Part shown: piece by piece, positions 26,350-37,000 of the stretch
Numbering within the stretch: the stretch's first letter is position 1
Layout: the number at the start of each line of letters is the position of its first letter
Source of the DNA: Treponema sp.
Lineage (GTDB): Bacteria; Spirochaetota; Spirochaetia; Treponematales; Treponemataceae
DNA length: 58,679 nucleotides
Direction of reading: 5' to 3'
Assembly (NCBI GenBank): GCA_024682655.1
Contig: JAIKYZ010000040.1
Span: 1 to 58,679 of the forward strand
Program-made: the position numbers and the translations under genes
Notes under the pieces: model-generated
What the model saw: only the letters and a program-made list of their open reading frames with translations
The model's database searches: none
Told to the model about the DNA's origin: nothing

Positions 26350-27282
26350 ATGACTATTCTTATGTCTATTCTTGCAATTTTATCTGGGCTTTGTTTTGCT
26401 GTTCAGGGGCCGGTTAATACTGCTTTGGGAAAACGTACTGATGTCTTTGAGGCTACTATGATTTCCTTTTTGGGAGGAACTCTTACTTCTTTACTTTTAG
26501 TTTTTTTAATTGGAAAAGGTGATATTTCTTCTATTAAATATGCTAAATTGTGGCAGTTGATTGGCGGTTTTTATGGGGCTGCAAATGTTTCTGTGATTGT
26601 TGCGGCTATTCCTGTTTTGGGGGCGGCTCTGGCTCTTTCTATTATCATGCTGGGCCAGTTATTTGCGGGAGTTTTTATTGATGCCTTTGGTCTTCTGGGT
26701 TCGGCAAAAATGGAGATTTCCATCTGGAGAATTATTGGAATTATTCTTGTTGCGGCCGGTATTTTTTTAATTTATTTTGGCAGTTCTAAAAATCAATCTA
26801 AAGAAAAATCTGATAATAAAAAATCTCAATTTATTGTAATTTTGATGTTGATTCTTTCTTTTCTTGCGGGAATTTTAGGTGCTATGCAATCTCCTACAAA
26901 TGCTTCTTTGGCAAGCGTAGTGGGTAACTGGGAAGGGACTTTTATTTCTTTCCTTGTTGGTTTTGTTGCCATGATTCCTCTTTCTTTAATTGCTGGTAAA
27001 GGTAAACTTAAAAAACTGACAAATGTTGGTATTAAGCCCTGGATGTTAATTGGCGGTTTGTATGGGGTAGGGGGAATTTTCCTAAGTCTTTTTACTGTTA
27101 TGAAATTGGGAACTGCTTTACAGGTTGCCTGCGGAATGGTTGGGCAGCTTTCGGGCGGAATTATAATCGACAGTTTTGGTCTTATTCAAACTCCAAAAGT
27201 AAAAATCAACTTTCTTAGACTTTTAGGTCTTCTTGTAATTTTAGCCGGGGTAGTTTTTGTTACTCTGGCCGCAATGATCTAA
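26350..27282 (+). CDS. YdcZ/DUF606 family transporter (two fused repeats)
   Basis: 310 aa, about ten membrane helices, of the drug/metabolite transporter superfamily. Two internal DUF606 halves are obvious: LCFAVQGPVNTALGKRTDVFEATMISFLGGT matches ILGAMQSPTNASLASVVGNWEGTFISFLVG, and QLFAGVFIDAFGLLG matches QLSGGIIIDSFGLIQ. Many YdcZ proteins are a single half of ~150 aa; this one is a fused full-length form. The substrate is unknown. CCGAGG precedes the start. Confidence 0.9.
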   Translation: MTILMSILAILSGLCFAVQGPVNTALGKRTDVFEATMISFLGGTLTSLLLVFLIGKGDISSIKYAKLWQLIGGFYGAANVSVIVAAIPVLGAALALSIIMLGQLFAGVFIDAFGLLGSAKMEISIWRIIGIILVAAGIFLIYFGSSKNQSKEKSDNKKSQFIVILMLILSFLAGILGAMQSPTNASLASVVGNWEGTFISFLVGFVAMIPLSLIAGKGKLKKLTNVGIKPWMLIGGLYGVGGIFLSLFTVMKLGTALQVACGMVGQLSGGIIIDSFGLIQTPKVKINFLRLLGLLVILAGVVFVTLAAMI

Positions 27283-27415
27283 AAATAAGTCAATCCTCTT
27301 ATTCGGCTTGGTTTACAAATATCTTTTAATGGTTTTTGTACTGACTTTCAAAAGAAAGCTATGAAGCCGAAATAGTAAGCGAGGACTTAACTTTGTATTT
27401 AGATATTGAATAAGA

Positions 27416-28450
27416 CTAAATCTCGTCTGCCAGTTCGTAGATGAGATTTTCGGTTTTTTCCCAACCTAAACAAGGATCGGTGATGGATTTTCCATAAATT
27501 CCTTCACCGATTTTTTGACAACCGTCTTCTATGTAACTTTCAATCATAAGACCTTTTACAATTGCCTTAATTTCGCTTGAAGAACGGCATGAATGTAAAA
27601 CATCTTTTGAAATTCTTATCTGTTCCAGATATTTTTTTCCAGAATTAGAGTGATTACAGTCAACAATTACAGCTGGGTTTTTAAGATTTGCCTGATTGTA
27701 TGAATCAATAAGATTTCTTAAATCTTCGTAGTGATAATTTGAATGACTTCTTCCAAAGGCATCAACATAACCGCGTAAAATTGCATGGGCTAATTCATTA
27801 CCTTCTGTTGTAACTTCCCAACCACGGTAAAGGAATTTTTGTTTTGCCTGGGCTGCTGTGATTGAATTCATCATTACAGAAATATCGCCGGAAGTAGGGT
27901 TTTTCATTCCAACAGGAATTCCAAGTCCAGAGGCTACAATTCTGTGCTGCTGATCTTCTACAGAGCGGGCGCCAATTGCAACGTAAGCAAGTAAATCCGA
28001 AAGATAGCGGTGATTTTCTGGGTAAAGCATTTCTTCTGCGCAGGTAAAACCAGTTTCTTTTACAACACGAGTGTGCATTTCGCGAATTGCAATAATTCCT
28101 GCTAACATATCTTCTTCGCCAAGTGGATTTGGCTGGTGGAGCATTCCTTTATAACCTGTTCCCTTAGTTCTAGGTTTATTTGTATAAACGCGAGGAATAA
28201 TAAAAATCTTGTCTTTTACCTTTTCCTGAACTTTAGCAAGACGAGTCATATAATCAAGTACAGCTTCTTCGTTATCTGCTGAGCAAGGTCCAATTATAAG
28301 AAGAAAACGATTATCTTTTCCTTCAAAAATATTCTTTATAATTAAATCTCTTTGGTCTTTAACTTTTGTAATATGTTCTGTTAAAGGAAACTGTTCTTTT
28401 AACTCCTGAGGTGTTGGAATTTTTCTCAAGAAATTCATCTGCATGTCCAT
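27416..28450 (-). CDS. 3-deoxy-7-phosphoheptulonate (DAHP) synthase, class I
   Basis: 344 aa. It condenses PEP and erythrose-4-phosphate, the first step of aromatic amino acid synthesis. Class I alpha motifs are present: LLIIGPCSADNEEAVLDYM, PRVYTNKPRTKGTGYKGMLHQP, ARSVEDQQHR, GMKNPTSGD, IVDCNHSNSGKKY and SYIEDG. AAGGAG 8 nt before ATG 28450 sets the start. The N-terminal extension is of the AroF/AroG/AroH type, so feedback control by an aromatic amino acid is likely. It lies divergent from the M18 peptidase gene. No other aro gene is nearby. Confidence 0.95.
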   Translation of the reverse strand: MDMQMNFLRKIPTPQELKEQFPLTEHITKVKDQRDLIIKNIFEGKDNRFLLIIGPCSADNEEAVLDYMTRLAKVQEKVKDKIFIIPRVYTNKPRTKGTGYKGMLHQPNPLGEEDMLAGIIAIREMHTRVVKETGFTCAEEMLYPENHRYLSDLLAYVAIGARSVEDQQHRIVASGLGIPVGMKNPTSGDISVMMNSITAAQAKQKFLYRGWEVTTEGNELAHAILRGYVDAFGRSHSNYHYEDLRNLIDSYNQANLKNPAVIVDCNHSNSGKKYLEQIRISKDVLHSCRSSSEIKAIVKGLMIESYIEDGCQKIGEGIYGKSITDPCLGWEKTENLIYELADEI

Positions 28451-28612
28451 AAGATTTGCTCCTTTTGTTTTAATCTGTTTGTTAGGAATGTCTACTATTC
28501 GATTTTATCCTAAATGAAAAAGAAGTAAAATAGGATTTTAAATTTTTCTTTGCATTGAAACTTAAGCGCTTACTGATTAAAATATTTTTTGATTTATTAA
28601 AAGGAGCAAATC

Positions 28613-29926
28613 ATGAATTACGCAAAAAATCTGCTGGATTTTATTCAAAAAAGTCCATCTTGCTTTCACGCAATTGAAAATATAAAAAATCAACTTATGG
28701 AAAAAGGTTTTACAGAACTTTACGAAAAGGAAGATTGGCCTTTAGAAGCAGGAAAAAAATATTTTGTAAGAAGAAATAATTCTGCAATCATCAGTTTTCT
28801 AGTTCCAGAGGATTTTAATGGCTTTTTAATTACTGCAAGTCACAGCGATTCTCCAACTTTTAAAATCAAAGAGAATCCGGAACTTAAAAGCGAAGGTATT
28901 ATTTCTTTAAATGTCGAAAAATATGGCGGAATGTTGATTGCTCCCTGGTTTGACAGACCTTTGAGTATTGCCGGAAGAATTGTACTTTCTTCAAAAGATA
29001 AAGAAAATTGTCTTTGTATTCAGGAAAAATTAATCAACTTTGACCGTGATTTACTTATGATTCCAAATCTTGCAATTCACATGAATCGGGATGCAAACAG
29101 CGGCCATGAATTTGATGTTCAACAGGAAATTAGACCAATTATTTCCAGCGAAGAAAAATTTTCATTTTTAGAATTAATTGCAAAAGAAGCCGGGGTAAAG
29201 AAAGAAGAAATTTTATCTTACGACTTGTATCTTTATAATCGCGATAAGGGAACTTTCTGGGGTAAGGACAAGGAATTTATTTCTTCTCCAAAATTAGATG
29301 ACCTGGAATGTGCTTATACAGTTTTACAGGGATTTATTGACGCCACAGAAGATTCAAATAAAGAAATTTTCCAAAAAAATAAAAAAGCCCTGGTATATTC
29401 AGTTTTTGATAACGAAGAAGTTGGAAGTCAAAGTCGTCAGGGTGCCGCTTCTACTTTCCTAAAAGATACTTTAAAGAGAATTAATGAAATTTTTGGTCGC
29501 AGTGAAAAAGATTATCTAAAGGCTCTTGCTAATTCCTTTTTGGTTAGTGCTGATAATGCTCATGCGGTACATCCAAATTATGCCAGTAAAGCAGATCCAA
29601 ACAACAAACCTCAGGTAAATGCAGGTCCTGTAATTAAATTTAATGCGGCTCAAAAATATACAAGCGATGCCTTAAGTTCTGCAATTTTTAAGAAAGTCTG
29701 CAATAAGGCAAAGCTCCCATATCAGATTTTTACAAATAATTCCAATCTTGCAGGTGGTTCTACTTTGGGAAATATCAGCGAAAGTCAGGTTTCTATTCTT
29801 TCTGTTGATATTGGACTTGCTCAGTGGGCTATGCATTCTCCAAACGAAAGTGGGGGAGCTAAAGATGTTGAACTTATGATTAAGGCAATTTCGGAATATT
29901 ACAAGAACGATATAGAAATTCAATAG
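28613..29926 (+). CDS. M18 family metallo-aminopeptidase
   Basis: 437 aa, dinuclear zinc aminopeptidase of the aspartyl aminopeptidase type. The ligand and catalytic motifs are ITASHSDSPTFK (His, Asp), SSPKLDDL (bridging Asp), FDNEEVGSQSRQGAAS (Glu pair), SADNAHAVHPNY (Asp) and the C-terminal VDIGLAQWAMHSPNE (His). Full family length, cytoplasmic; it forms large oligomers in known cases. The next gene, an SGNH hydrolase, starts 12 bp downstream, so the two form an operon. Confidence 0.95.
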   Translation: MNYAKNLLDFIQKSPSCFHAIENIKNQLMEKGFTELYEKEDWPLEAGKKYFVRRNNSAIISFLVPEDFNGFLITASHSDSPTFKIKENPELKSEGIISLNVEKYGGMLIAPWFDRPLSIAGRIVLSSKDKENCLCIQEKLINFDRDLLMIPNLAIHMNRDANSGHEFDVQQEIRPIISSEEKFSFLELIAKEAGVKKEEILSYDLYLYNRDKGTFWGKDKEFISSPKLDDLECAYTVLQGFIDATEDSNKEIFQKNKKALVYSVFDNEEVGSQSRQGAASTFLKDTLKRINEIFGRSEKDYLKALANSFLVSADNAHAVHPNYASKADPNNKPQVNAGPVIKFNAAQKYTSDALSSAIFKKVCNKAKLPYQIFTNNSNLAGGSTLGNISESQVSILSVDIGLAQWAMHSPNESGGAKDVELMIKAISEYYKNDIEIQ

Positions 29927-29938
29927 TGGGAATAATTA

Positions 29939-31084
29939 ATGAGCCAGTTTTCAAAATGGGTAGCAGCCTGGGGAAATGCAACTTCTATAACAGACCGAAA
30001 AGAAGCAACTTATGCAAAGGATTTAACTTTAAGATATCCTGTAAAAATTGTTTTTAACGGAGATAAATTAAGATTTCACTTTTCAAATTTGACCGGGACA
30101 GAGGATGTAAAAATCAGCCGGGCTTTTGTGGCAAAATGTGATGAAGAAAAGTATAATCCTCTGGAAATTTTGCTTGAGGGAAAGGCTCAGCTGATTATTC
30201 CCGCCGGAAAAGAAATACTTTCGGACCCGGTTCAGGTTCAAATCCAGGCAGGGCAAAGGGTTGAAGTTTCCCTCTATTTTGAAGATTTTACTCAGATGAA
30301 TGCGGGAACTGTGATTACAGGGCCTCTTTCCAGTGGTAAATATGCCTATGGAAATTTTGCAGATAAAAAAGAACTTCCCCTGGATTTAACTCGTAACACT
30401 AATACTTTTTATTTTTTGAACACAATTGATATTTATACAGAAGAAAAAAATCAGGCTTTGGTTTGTTTTGGAGATTCAATTACAGCCCAGTCCTGGCCAG
30501 ATTATCTTGCAATTAAAGTCTGGGAAAGTGGATTTAGAGATATTTCTATAATCAGAAGGGCGGTAAGCGGGACAAGGATTTTACGACAGTACGATTGTAT
30601 AACTTATCAGGCCTATGGATTAAAGGGGCAGACAAGATTTCCAATAGAAATGAAGGTTGCAGGAGCCAGTCAGCTGATTATTCAGCATGGAATTAATGAC
30701 ATTATTCATCCGGTTGGAAAAGAAGTAAATGTTTTTAGGCCCTGGTCCGATATGCCGCAAAGCCAGGATTTAATTAAGGGTGTTCAAGATTTTTATATCA
30801 GTCATGCAAAAAAATTGGGACTTAAAATCTGGAGTGGCACTTTACTTCCAATTTACGGTTGGAGAACTTACCAACCAATGAGGGATAAGGTCCGAAATGA
30901 ATTTAACGAATGGCTCAGAAATTCAAAGGAATTTGATGGCTGTATTGATTTTGACAGGGCCTTAAGAGATCCCAAAAATCCCCAGGCTTTTGAAAAGTCT
31001 TTTGACAGCGGAGACCATCTTCACCCCAGCGAAAAAGGTTATCAGACAATGGCAGCTGCGGTGGTAAAAGAAATCTTTAAATAA
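29939..31084 (+). CDS. SGNH/GDSL-family esterase with N-terminal accessory domain
   Basis: 381 aa. The SGNH blocks lie in the C-terminal two thirds: Ser in VCFGDSITAQSWPDYL, a Gly-containing block at the RRAVSGTRIL region, Asn in IQHGINDIIHP, and Asp/His in SGDHLHPSEKGYQTMA. The N-terminal ~165 residues are beta-rich (WVAAWGNATSITDRKEATYAKDLTLRYPV) as in SGNH hydrolases acting on decorated polysaccharides. No signal peptide, so it may deacetylate imported oligosaccharides. The exact ester is unknown. Overall length fits the GDSL-like Lipase/Acylhydrolase subgroup. Confidence 0.9.
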   Translation: MSQFSKWVAAWGNATSITDRKEATYAKDLTLRYPVKIVFNGDKLRFHFSNLTGTEDVKISRAFVAKCDEEKYNPLEILLEGKAQLIIPAGKEILSDPVQVQIQAGQRVEVSLYFEDFTQMNAGTVITGPLSSGKYAYGNFADKKELPLDLTRNTNTFYFLNTIDIYTEEKNQALVCFGDSITAQSWPDYLAIKVWESGFRDISIIRRAVSGTRILRQYDCITYQAYGLKGQTRFPIEMKVAGASQLIIQHGINDIIHPVGKEVNVFRPWSDMPQSQDLIKGVQDFYISHAKKLGLKIWSGTLLPIYGWRTYQPMRDKVRNEFNEWLRNSKEFDGCIDFDRALRDPKNPQAFEKSFDSGDHLHPSEKGYQTMAAAVVKEIFK

Positions 31085-31093
31085 AATTCCTTA

Positions 31094-31207
31094 AAATCAA
31101 ATACCGCAGGTTGTTTCAACAACCGAGGATATTTGATTCGCAATACAAGAGTTTCGCAAGAAACTCTAAGTTAAATTGAATGGCGATATTTTAGCCATTC
31201 AATTTAA
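31094..31207. other. Cluster of three strong hairpins between convergent genes
   Basis: Hairpin 1: AATCAAATA ... TATTTGATT enclosing GGTTGT-TTCA-ACAACC (31109-31124). Hairpin 2: GAGTTTC-GCAA-GAAACTC with a GNRA-type loop (31149-31166). Hairpin 3: a perfect 14-bp stem, TTAAATTGAATGGC with GCCATTCAATTTAA (31171-31207). Probably a bidirectional transcription barrier; the density is unusual. Confidence 0.75.
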
Positions 31208-31225
31208 ACCTTCTTAAGATTTTTT

Positions 31226-31651
31226 TTAATCTAAAATTTTATACAGTCTTTGAAGAAGTTTTAATAATTCTTCTTTTTCCTCTTCTGAAAAATTTTCTTC
31301 AAAGGCATTATTATCATGAATTCTATTTTCTCTCATATTTTTTAAAGCCTCATGTCCCGAAATTTCCAGAGAAATTATTTTTTGTTGTTTTCCACTTTCT
31401 TTTATCATTTGTGTAGTTATAAAATTTTTATTTTCCAGTCTGTTTATAATTCCATTTATTGTTGGATGCGAAACCTTAAATTCCAATTCCAAATCTTTTT
31501 GAGTAACCCTTGAATTCTGATGAGCTTCAAGAAAAAGAAGTACCCTGAATTGAGATATTGTAAGGCCTACCTTTTGACAGTCTGTATTTGCTCTTGCATC
31601 AAATTTGTCGTGGATATTTTTAATTAAAAAAAAGACTTCTCTTGATTCCAT
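31226..31651 (-). CDS. MarR family transcriptional regulator
   Basis: 141 aa winged-helix repressor: LTISQFRVLLFLEAHQNSRV, recognition region VTQKDLELEFKVSHPTINGI and wing TTQMIKESGKQQKIISL. It is divergent from the TolC-MFP-RND efflux operon and very probably represses it, which is the usual arrangement. The intergenic region has a perfect 18-bp palindrome (31756-31773) near the efflux operon and other dyads near 31710-31725. The ligand is likely a toxic small molecule. Confidence 0.93.
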   Translation of the reverse strand: MESREVFFLIKNIHDKFDARANTDCQKVGLTISQFRVLLFLEAHQNSRVTQKDLELEFKVSHPTINGIINRLENKNFITTQMIKESGKQQKIISLEISGHEALKNMRENRIHDNNAFEENFSEEEKEELLKLLQRLYKILD

Positions 31652-31755
31652 AATTACTCAAATCCTCCATTTATTAGAAAACTCTAATGTAAATAACAGC
31701 ACATTATGTGTAACATGCTACACGGGTCTTGTTTTTAAATATATATTATATGTCG

Positions 31756-31773
31756 TATGCTATATATAGCATA
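31756..31773. promoter_or_regulatory. Perfect palindrome, probable MarR operator
   Basis: TATGCTATATATAGCATA, 18 bp, perfect dyad, 18 bp before the TolC-family start codon. It is in the right place to block the efflux operon. Assignment to the divergent MarR protein is inference. Confidence 0.6.
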
Positions 31774-31791
31774 TCATTCAAAGGAGTAAAA

Positions 31792-33105
31792 ATGAAATAT
31801 AAAATTAGCCTTTTAATTTTAATACTTTTTATGTTTACTAATCTTTATAGTCAAAGTGAAAACCAGGGGGAAGTGGAATCTATGCAACTTGATATAGAAA
31901 CTGCTGTTCAATCGGCCCTGGAAAACCAGTTATCAGTTAAGACTAGTAAAATTGAGTTAGAAAAGAGCCAGAGGAATTATAAACATTCCTGGAATCAGTT
32001 TTTACCTTCATTTAATGCAAGTGTTACAGGAAATCAGAATTCTGGACTTACAGACTCAAGTATAAATTCGACAAGTATTTCTACAAATTTGACTGCCAGT
32101 CTGAGTCTTGACTTTGGACTTTCTGCAAAATTAAAGGCTCTTAAGGCATCTTATGAAAGCGGACAGGCAGATTATGCTGATACTTTGCGTCAGATAGAAT
32201 ATGAAGTTCGTAAAGCTTTTTATTCACTTTTGTATATGCAAAGTCAGGTAGATTCAAGTAAGGAATCTTTGGATTCTTACAAAACCCAGTATGAACAGAC
32301 TAAGGCTAAAAAAGAAAGAGGTCTTGTTCCTGAGATTGATTTGCTTTCCAGTCAGGTTAATTATGAAAGTGCAAAAATTGATTTTAAGAATACAGAAAAA
32401 GCTTACAGTAATGCCTTGATTGAATTTCTGGATCAAACTGGAATTAAAGTTGCTCATGGCCAGAAGGTTTCTATAAGTGGTAGTTTGGATGATTATGAAG
32501 AACTTTTGGATTTTTCTTTTGATGAAAGTCAGATTGAATCTGTTATTGAAAACAATTCTTCGGTGCGAAGTATAAAAGATTCTCTTGAGCAGGCTGAATT
32601 AAGTAAAAAACAGACAAAGGCTTCTTCTTATTTACCAGTTCTTTCTTTATCAGGTGGGCTTAATCCTTATTCTTACACTTATGACTGGGCTTCAAATTCT
32701 ACAAATACCAGCGATTCCTGGTCAGCTACTATTGGACTTTCCTTATCCCTTGATAATTATTTGCCAGGTTCTTCTGCCAGCGATTCAATAAAAGATCTGG
32801 AAGATTCAATTAAAAGTTTGGAATTGCAACTTGAAGATAAAAAACAAGAAATTAAAACAAACATTCTGGAAATGTTAAACGAAATTGATATTTCTAAGGA
32901 TAGCCTTGAAAATTGTAAATTAAATGTTGAACTTGCTAAGAAGACTTATGAACTTGGTCTTGTGGCCTTTAAAAATGGTACAAAGGATCTTTCTTCCTTA
33001 CAGACAATTCAAACTTCCTATACAAATGCTATTCTTCAGTTAAGAAATCAAGAGCTTACTTTAATAAATAATATCCTTGAACTTAAAAATGTAATTGGTG
33101 AATAG
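31792..33105 (+). CDS. TolC family outer membrane efflux protein
   Basis: 437 aa with a signal peptide (KYKISLLILILFMFTNLYSQS). Duplicated TolC halves of long amphipathic helices (ETAVQSALENQLSVKTSKIELEKS; later ESVIENNSSVRSIKDSLEQAELSKKQTKASSYLP) flank Ser/Thr-rich strands that would enter the outer membrane (SVTGNQNSGLTDSS; GGLNPYSYTYDW). It is the outer channel of the efflux pump encoded next. ATG 31792 follows AAAGGAG; upstream in-frame ATGs fall inside the promoter and palindrome. Confidence 0.93.
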   Translation: MKYKISLLILILFMFTNLYSQSENQGEVESMQLDIETAVQSALENQLSVKTSKIELEKSQRNYKHSWNQFLPSFNASVTGNQNSGLTDSSINSTSISTNLTASLSLDFGLSAKLKALKASYESGQADYADTLRQIEYEVRKAFYSLLYMQSQVDSSKESLDSYKTQYEQTKAKKERGLVPEIDLLSSQVNYESAKIDFKNTEKAYSNALIEFLDQTGIKVAHGQKVSISGSLDDYEELLDFSFDESQIESVIENNSSVRSIKDSLEQAELSKKQTKASSYLPVLSLSGGLNPYSYTYDWASNSTNTSDSWSATIGLSLSLDNYLPGSSASDSIKDLEDSIKSLELQLEDKKQEIKTNILEMLNEIDISKDSLENCKLNVELAKKTYELGLVAFKNGTKDLSSLQTIQTSYTNAILQLRNQELTLINNILELKNVIGE

Positions 33106-33125
33106 GGATAAAAGGAGAAACTATT

Positions 33126-34076
33126 ATGAATTCAAAGAAATTAATTAAACGACTGATTTTGGTAGGAGTGGTTTTACTGCTTCTTGTGCTTATTGCTTTA
33201 ATTTCAAAGCTTTCTTCAAAGGGTGGAATGCCTGGTCCTGGTGGAGCTGGAATGCCTTCTATGCCAGGAATGGATGCAGGGGCTCAGCAAACAGTACATT
33301 CTGTAAAATCAAAAACTCTTGAAGCAGAAGTTTTGCAGGAATATCTGACAATGAATGGAAATGTTCAGGCAAACAATACTATTTCTGTTTATCCTGAAAT
33401 TGGTGGAAAAATTACAAAGGTTTATGTAACTCTTGGTTCTAATGTAAAACGCGGTGATTTAATTGCAGAAATTGATCCTTCAACTCCAGGAACTTACTAC
33501 GAAGTTAGCCCTGTTTATGCTCCAATTTCCGGTACAATTACCGCTCTTCCTCTGACAGTAGGAACTTCGGTAAATACTTCAACAGCTTTGGCCCAGATAG
33601 GAAACATCAGTCAGTTACAGATTAAGGCAAATGTTCCAGAACGAGATATTGCGGTTTTGGAAAATGGTTTAAAGGCTGATGTAAGTCTTGTTGCTTATAA
33701 AAACGAAATTTTTACAGCCCGAGTTATTCGTGTTTCTCCAATTGTAGATGAAGTTTCTAGAACAAAAGAAATTTACCTTGCCTTTGATTCAGATGATCCT
33801 CGTATAAATGCTGGTATGTATTCCAAAATCAAACTTTATACAAAAGCCCACGAAAATTCCATTGTTATTCCTTATGATGCAGTTTTGACTCAGGATAATC
33901 AGACTTATGTTTATGTAATTCAGGAAGATTCGACTGTAAGTGTAAGGAATGTTGAACTTGGCGTAAACGTAGATGGAAATGTGGAAATTTTGAGCGGGCT
34001 TTCTTTTGGAGAAAAAGTAGTTGTGAGTGGAACTCAGAGCCTTTCTGAGGGTGCAAAGATTAAAGAAGTTCAGTAA
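33126..34076 (+). CDS. Periplasmic membrane fusion protein (RND efflux adaptor)
   Basis: 316 aa. An N-terminal membrane anchor (LIKRLILVGVVLLLLVLIALISKL), then a Gly/Pro/Met-rich linker (GGMPGPGGAGMPSMPGMDAG). It continues with barrel-sandwich and beta-barrel domains (VYPEIGGKITKVYVTLGSNVKRGDLIAEIDPS; YAPISGTITALPLTVGTSV) and the membrane-proximal domain. The alpha-hairpin normally between the two lipoyl halves is very short, so contact with TolC may differ from AcrA. The Met-rich linker could bind Cu or Ag but is not proof of metal transport. Confidence 0.92.
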   Translation: MNSKKLIKRLILVGVVLLLLVLIALISKLSSKGGMPGPGGAGMPSMPGMDAGAQQTVHSVKSKTLEAEVLQEYLTMNGNVQANNTISVYPEIGGKITKVYVTLGSNVKRGDLIAEIDPSTPGTYYEVSPVYAPISGTITALPLTVGTSVNTSTALAQIGNISQLQIKANVPERDIAVLENGLKADVSLVAYKNEIFTARVIRVSPIVDEVSRTKEIYLAFDSDDPRINAGMYSKIKLYTKAHENSIVIPYDAVLTQDNQTYVYVIQEDSTVSVRNVELGVNVDGNVEILSGLSFGEKVVVSGTQSLSEGAKIKEVQ

Positions 34077-34088
34077 GAGGAGGTTAGT

Positions 34089-37000
34089 ATGAGTGTATCT
34101 AAAAAAATCCTTGAACACCCGGTTTTAACCCTTTGTACATTTGTTTTAATTGCAATTGTAGCGGCTTTTACACTGGGAAATATAAACGTAGCCATGATGC
34201 CAGATATGGATAATCCGGTTGCAATGGTAATGACAACTTATACAAATGCAGGTCCAGAAACTGTAGAAAAATCGGTTACTCAGATTTTGGAAAGTGGACT
34301 TGTAAGTGTAAATAATCTTAAGTCAATGACATCAACTTCATCTGAAGGTTCTTCTACTATTGAATTGGAATTTAATTATGGAACTGATATGGATGTGGCT
34401 GTTAATGATATACGCGATAAACTGGATATGGTAAAAGGTCAGCTTCCTGATGCTGCTTCAACTCCATCAATCTTCCAGTTTTCTTCATCTTCCATGCCTA
34501 TTATGACTCTTGCTATAAACGGAAATAGAACCGAAGAAGAACTTAAGAAAATTGCTGATGAACAGATTGCCGACCGTCTTGAACAGGCTGATGGGGTTGC
34601 TCAGGCAAATGTTCGCGGTGGACGGGATGGAATTGTTCGTGTAGAACTTGATCTTAACCGTCTGGATGCATACGGCCTTACTTTATCTTCTGTGGCTTCA
34701 ACTTTGGCTAGTAACAATATTGAAGTTGGTGGGGGAAACGTAAGCGAAGGTACTAAAAAATACATGGTTCGTACTACCGGAGAATTTACTTCAATTGACG
34801 AAATTAACCAAACTGTAGTGGGAACTTACAATGGCTATGATGTAAAACTTGAAGATATTGGAAGTGCCTATATGGGCTATTCAGATGTTTCAAGTCTTAT
34901 TTATATCAACGGAAAACCTGGAGTTTATGTTTCAATTCAGAAATCCTCTGGTGCAAATACAGTAAATGTTGCAAAAGCTGTAAAAGCAAAAATCACCGAA
35001 ATTGAAAAAACTCTGCCAAGTGATATTAAAATTGAAATTTTAAGTGATGATTCAAGTTCTGTAAGCGATACAATGCACGAACTTATTAAATCTATAATCG
35101 AAGGATTTATTCTGGCCGTTGCAATTCTTCTGCTCTTTTTGAGAAGTGGAAAATCGACCTTTATTATGGCTATTTCAATTCCTTTCTGTGTCTTAATCAC
35201 TCTTACGGTAATGGCCTTTGCAAATATTACCTTAAATATGATTACCATGACCGGTTTGATTCTGGGACTTGGTATGGTCGTAGATGCTTCGGTTGTAGTA
35301 ATTGAAAATATTTATGTTTACAGAAACAGGGGAACTAAGGCCCTGACTGCGGCGGTAATTGGAACCCAGGAAGTTATTACTTCTGTAATTTCTGGAAACC
35401 TTACTACTGTATGTGTATTTATTCCTTTCTTTATCTTTAAGAGTCAGCTTGGAATGATGGGACAGATGTTCAGTTCTCTTATGCTGGTAATTTTAATTGC
35501 CATTCTTTCATCTCTCTTTGTAGCAATGTTCCTGGTACCTGTTCTTGCAGGAAAATTTCTTCCGGTAGATAATCGCCTTGAACGTCCAATAAAAGCACCT
35601 TTCCTTGCTAAAGCGGACAGAGCAATTGGTAAGGCTTTGGACTGGATTACAGCTCAGTATAAAAAAGGTCTGCGTAAGGTTCTTCATCATCGTTTTGCTA
35701 CGGTTGTAATTGCCTTTGGCATTCTTGCAATGTCTTTGATTCTTGCCGGACATCTTCGTATTTCTTTTATGTCTCACTATAACGATACTTCTGTAGGTTT
35801 GAATCTTGAAATGCCTTTGGGAACAAAACTGGAAGAAACTCAAACCGTGCTTCAGGACTTTTTTGAATATATTCAGGATGAAGTTCAGGGCTACGAAAAT
35901 ATTGTAGTTAGTGTTGGAACAGGCCAGCGTGGAGGAAGTTCAGATTCCTCTTACAAGGGTTCAATTTCAATTTATCTTCCAGATGCTTCAAAACAGATTG
36001 ATACAGCAGAGCAGGTTAAAGCTAAACTTAGAGCTCATTTTAATGATTATCCAAATGCAAGTTTTACTTTTGATGACGGTATGATGCAGCAGATGGGAGG
36101 AAGTGACATTGATATTGTCTTCCGTTCTAACGACCTTGATGCAGCAAATAATCTGGCTAAAGAAATAAAATCTCTTATTCAGAAAAATATTTCATCGGTT
36201 ACTGAACCTCAGATTGATATGGAAGACGGACTTCCTCAGGTAGAAATTAAAGTTGACCGAGCCCGTGCCGCAAGCTTTGGTATTTCTGTAATGTCTATTG
36301 CAAACGAAATTAACTACTGTATAAACGGTTATACTGCAACTACCTATAATTTGAATGGCGATTCTTATGATGTAGTTGTTTATCTTAATGATGAAGACCG
36401 TTCAGAAATTCCTGACCTCGAAAAAATCTTTGTAGAAGGCAAAAACGGTCTTGTTTCTGTTGCAAACTTTGCAGAGGTAATTCGAGGAACCGGTCCTGTT
36501 TCAATTACCCGAGAAAACCAAACTAGAATTATTCACCTTACAGCCAGCATTAGTGATGGAAGTAATGCCGGTAATGTAGAAAATCAGATTAAAGAACTTA
36601 TTAGCGACAATATGGTTATTCCAGAAAGTGTAAGTGTAACTTATGAAGGTTCATGGCAAAATACTACAAGCACTGCAAAAATCTTTGCTATTGTAATTGG
36701 CCTTGCTATTGTTCTGGTATTTGGAGTAATGGCAGGAACTTACGAAAGTTTTAAAGATCCATTTATCAACCTTTTTACAATGCCATTCTTAATTGTTGGA
36801 GTAGTATTTATTCACCTGATTACAGGCCAGTCCTTCTCTATGGTTTCTCTGATTGGAGTTGTAATGCTTATTGGTATAGTTGTAAACAACGGTATTTTGC
36901 TGGTTGATCAGACAAATCTTTTGGTAAGACGAGGCCTTCCACTTTTACAGGCTTGTGAAGATGCCGCTGCCAGCCGTTTGCGTCCTGTTTTGATGACAAC

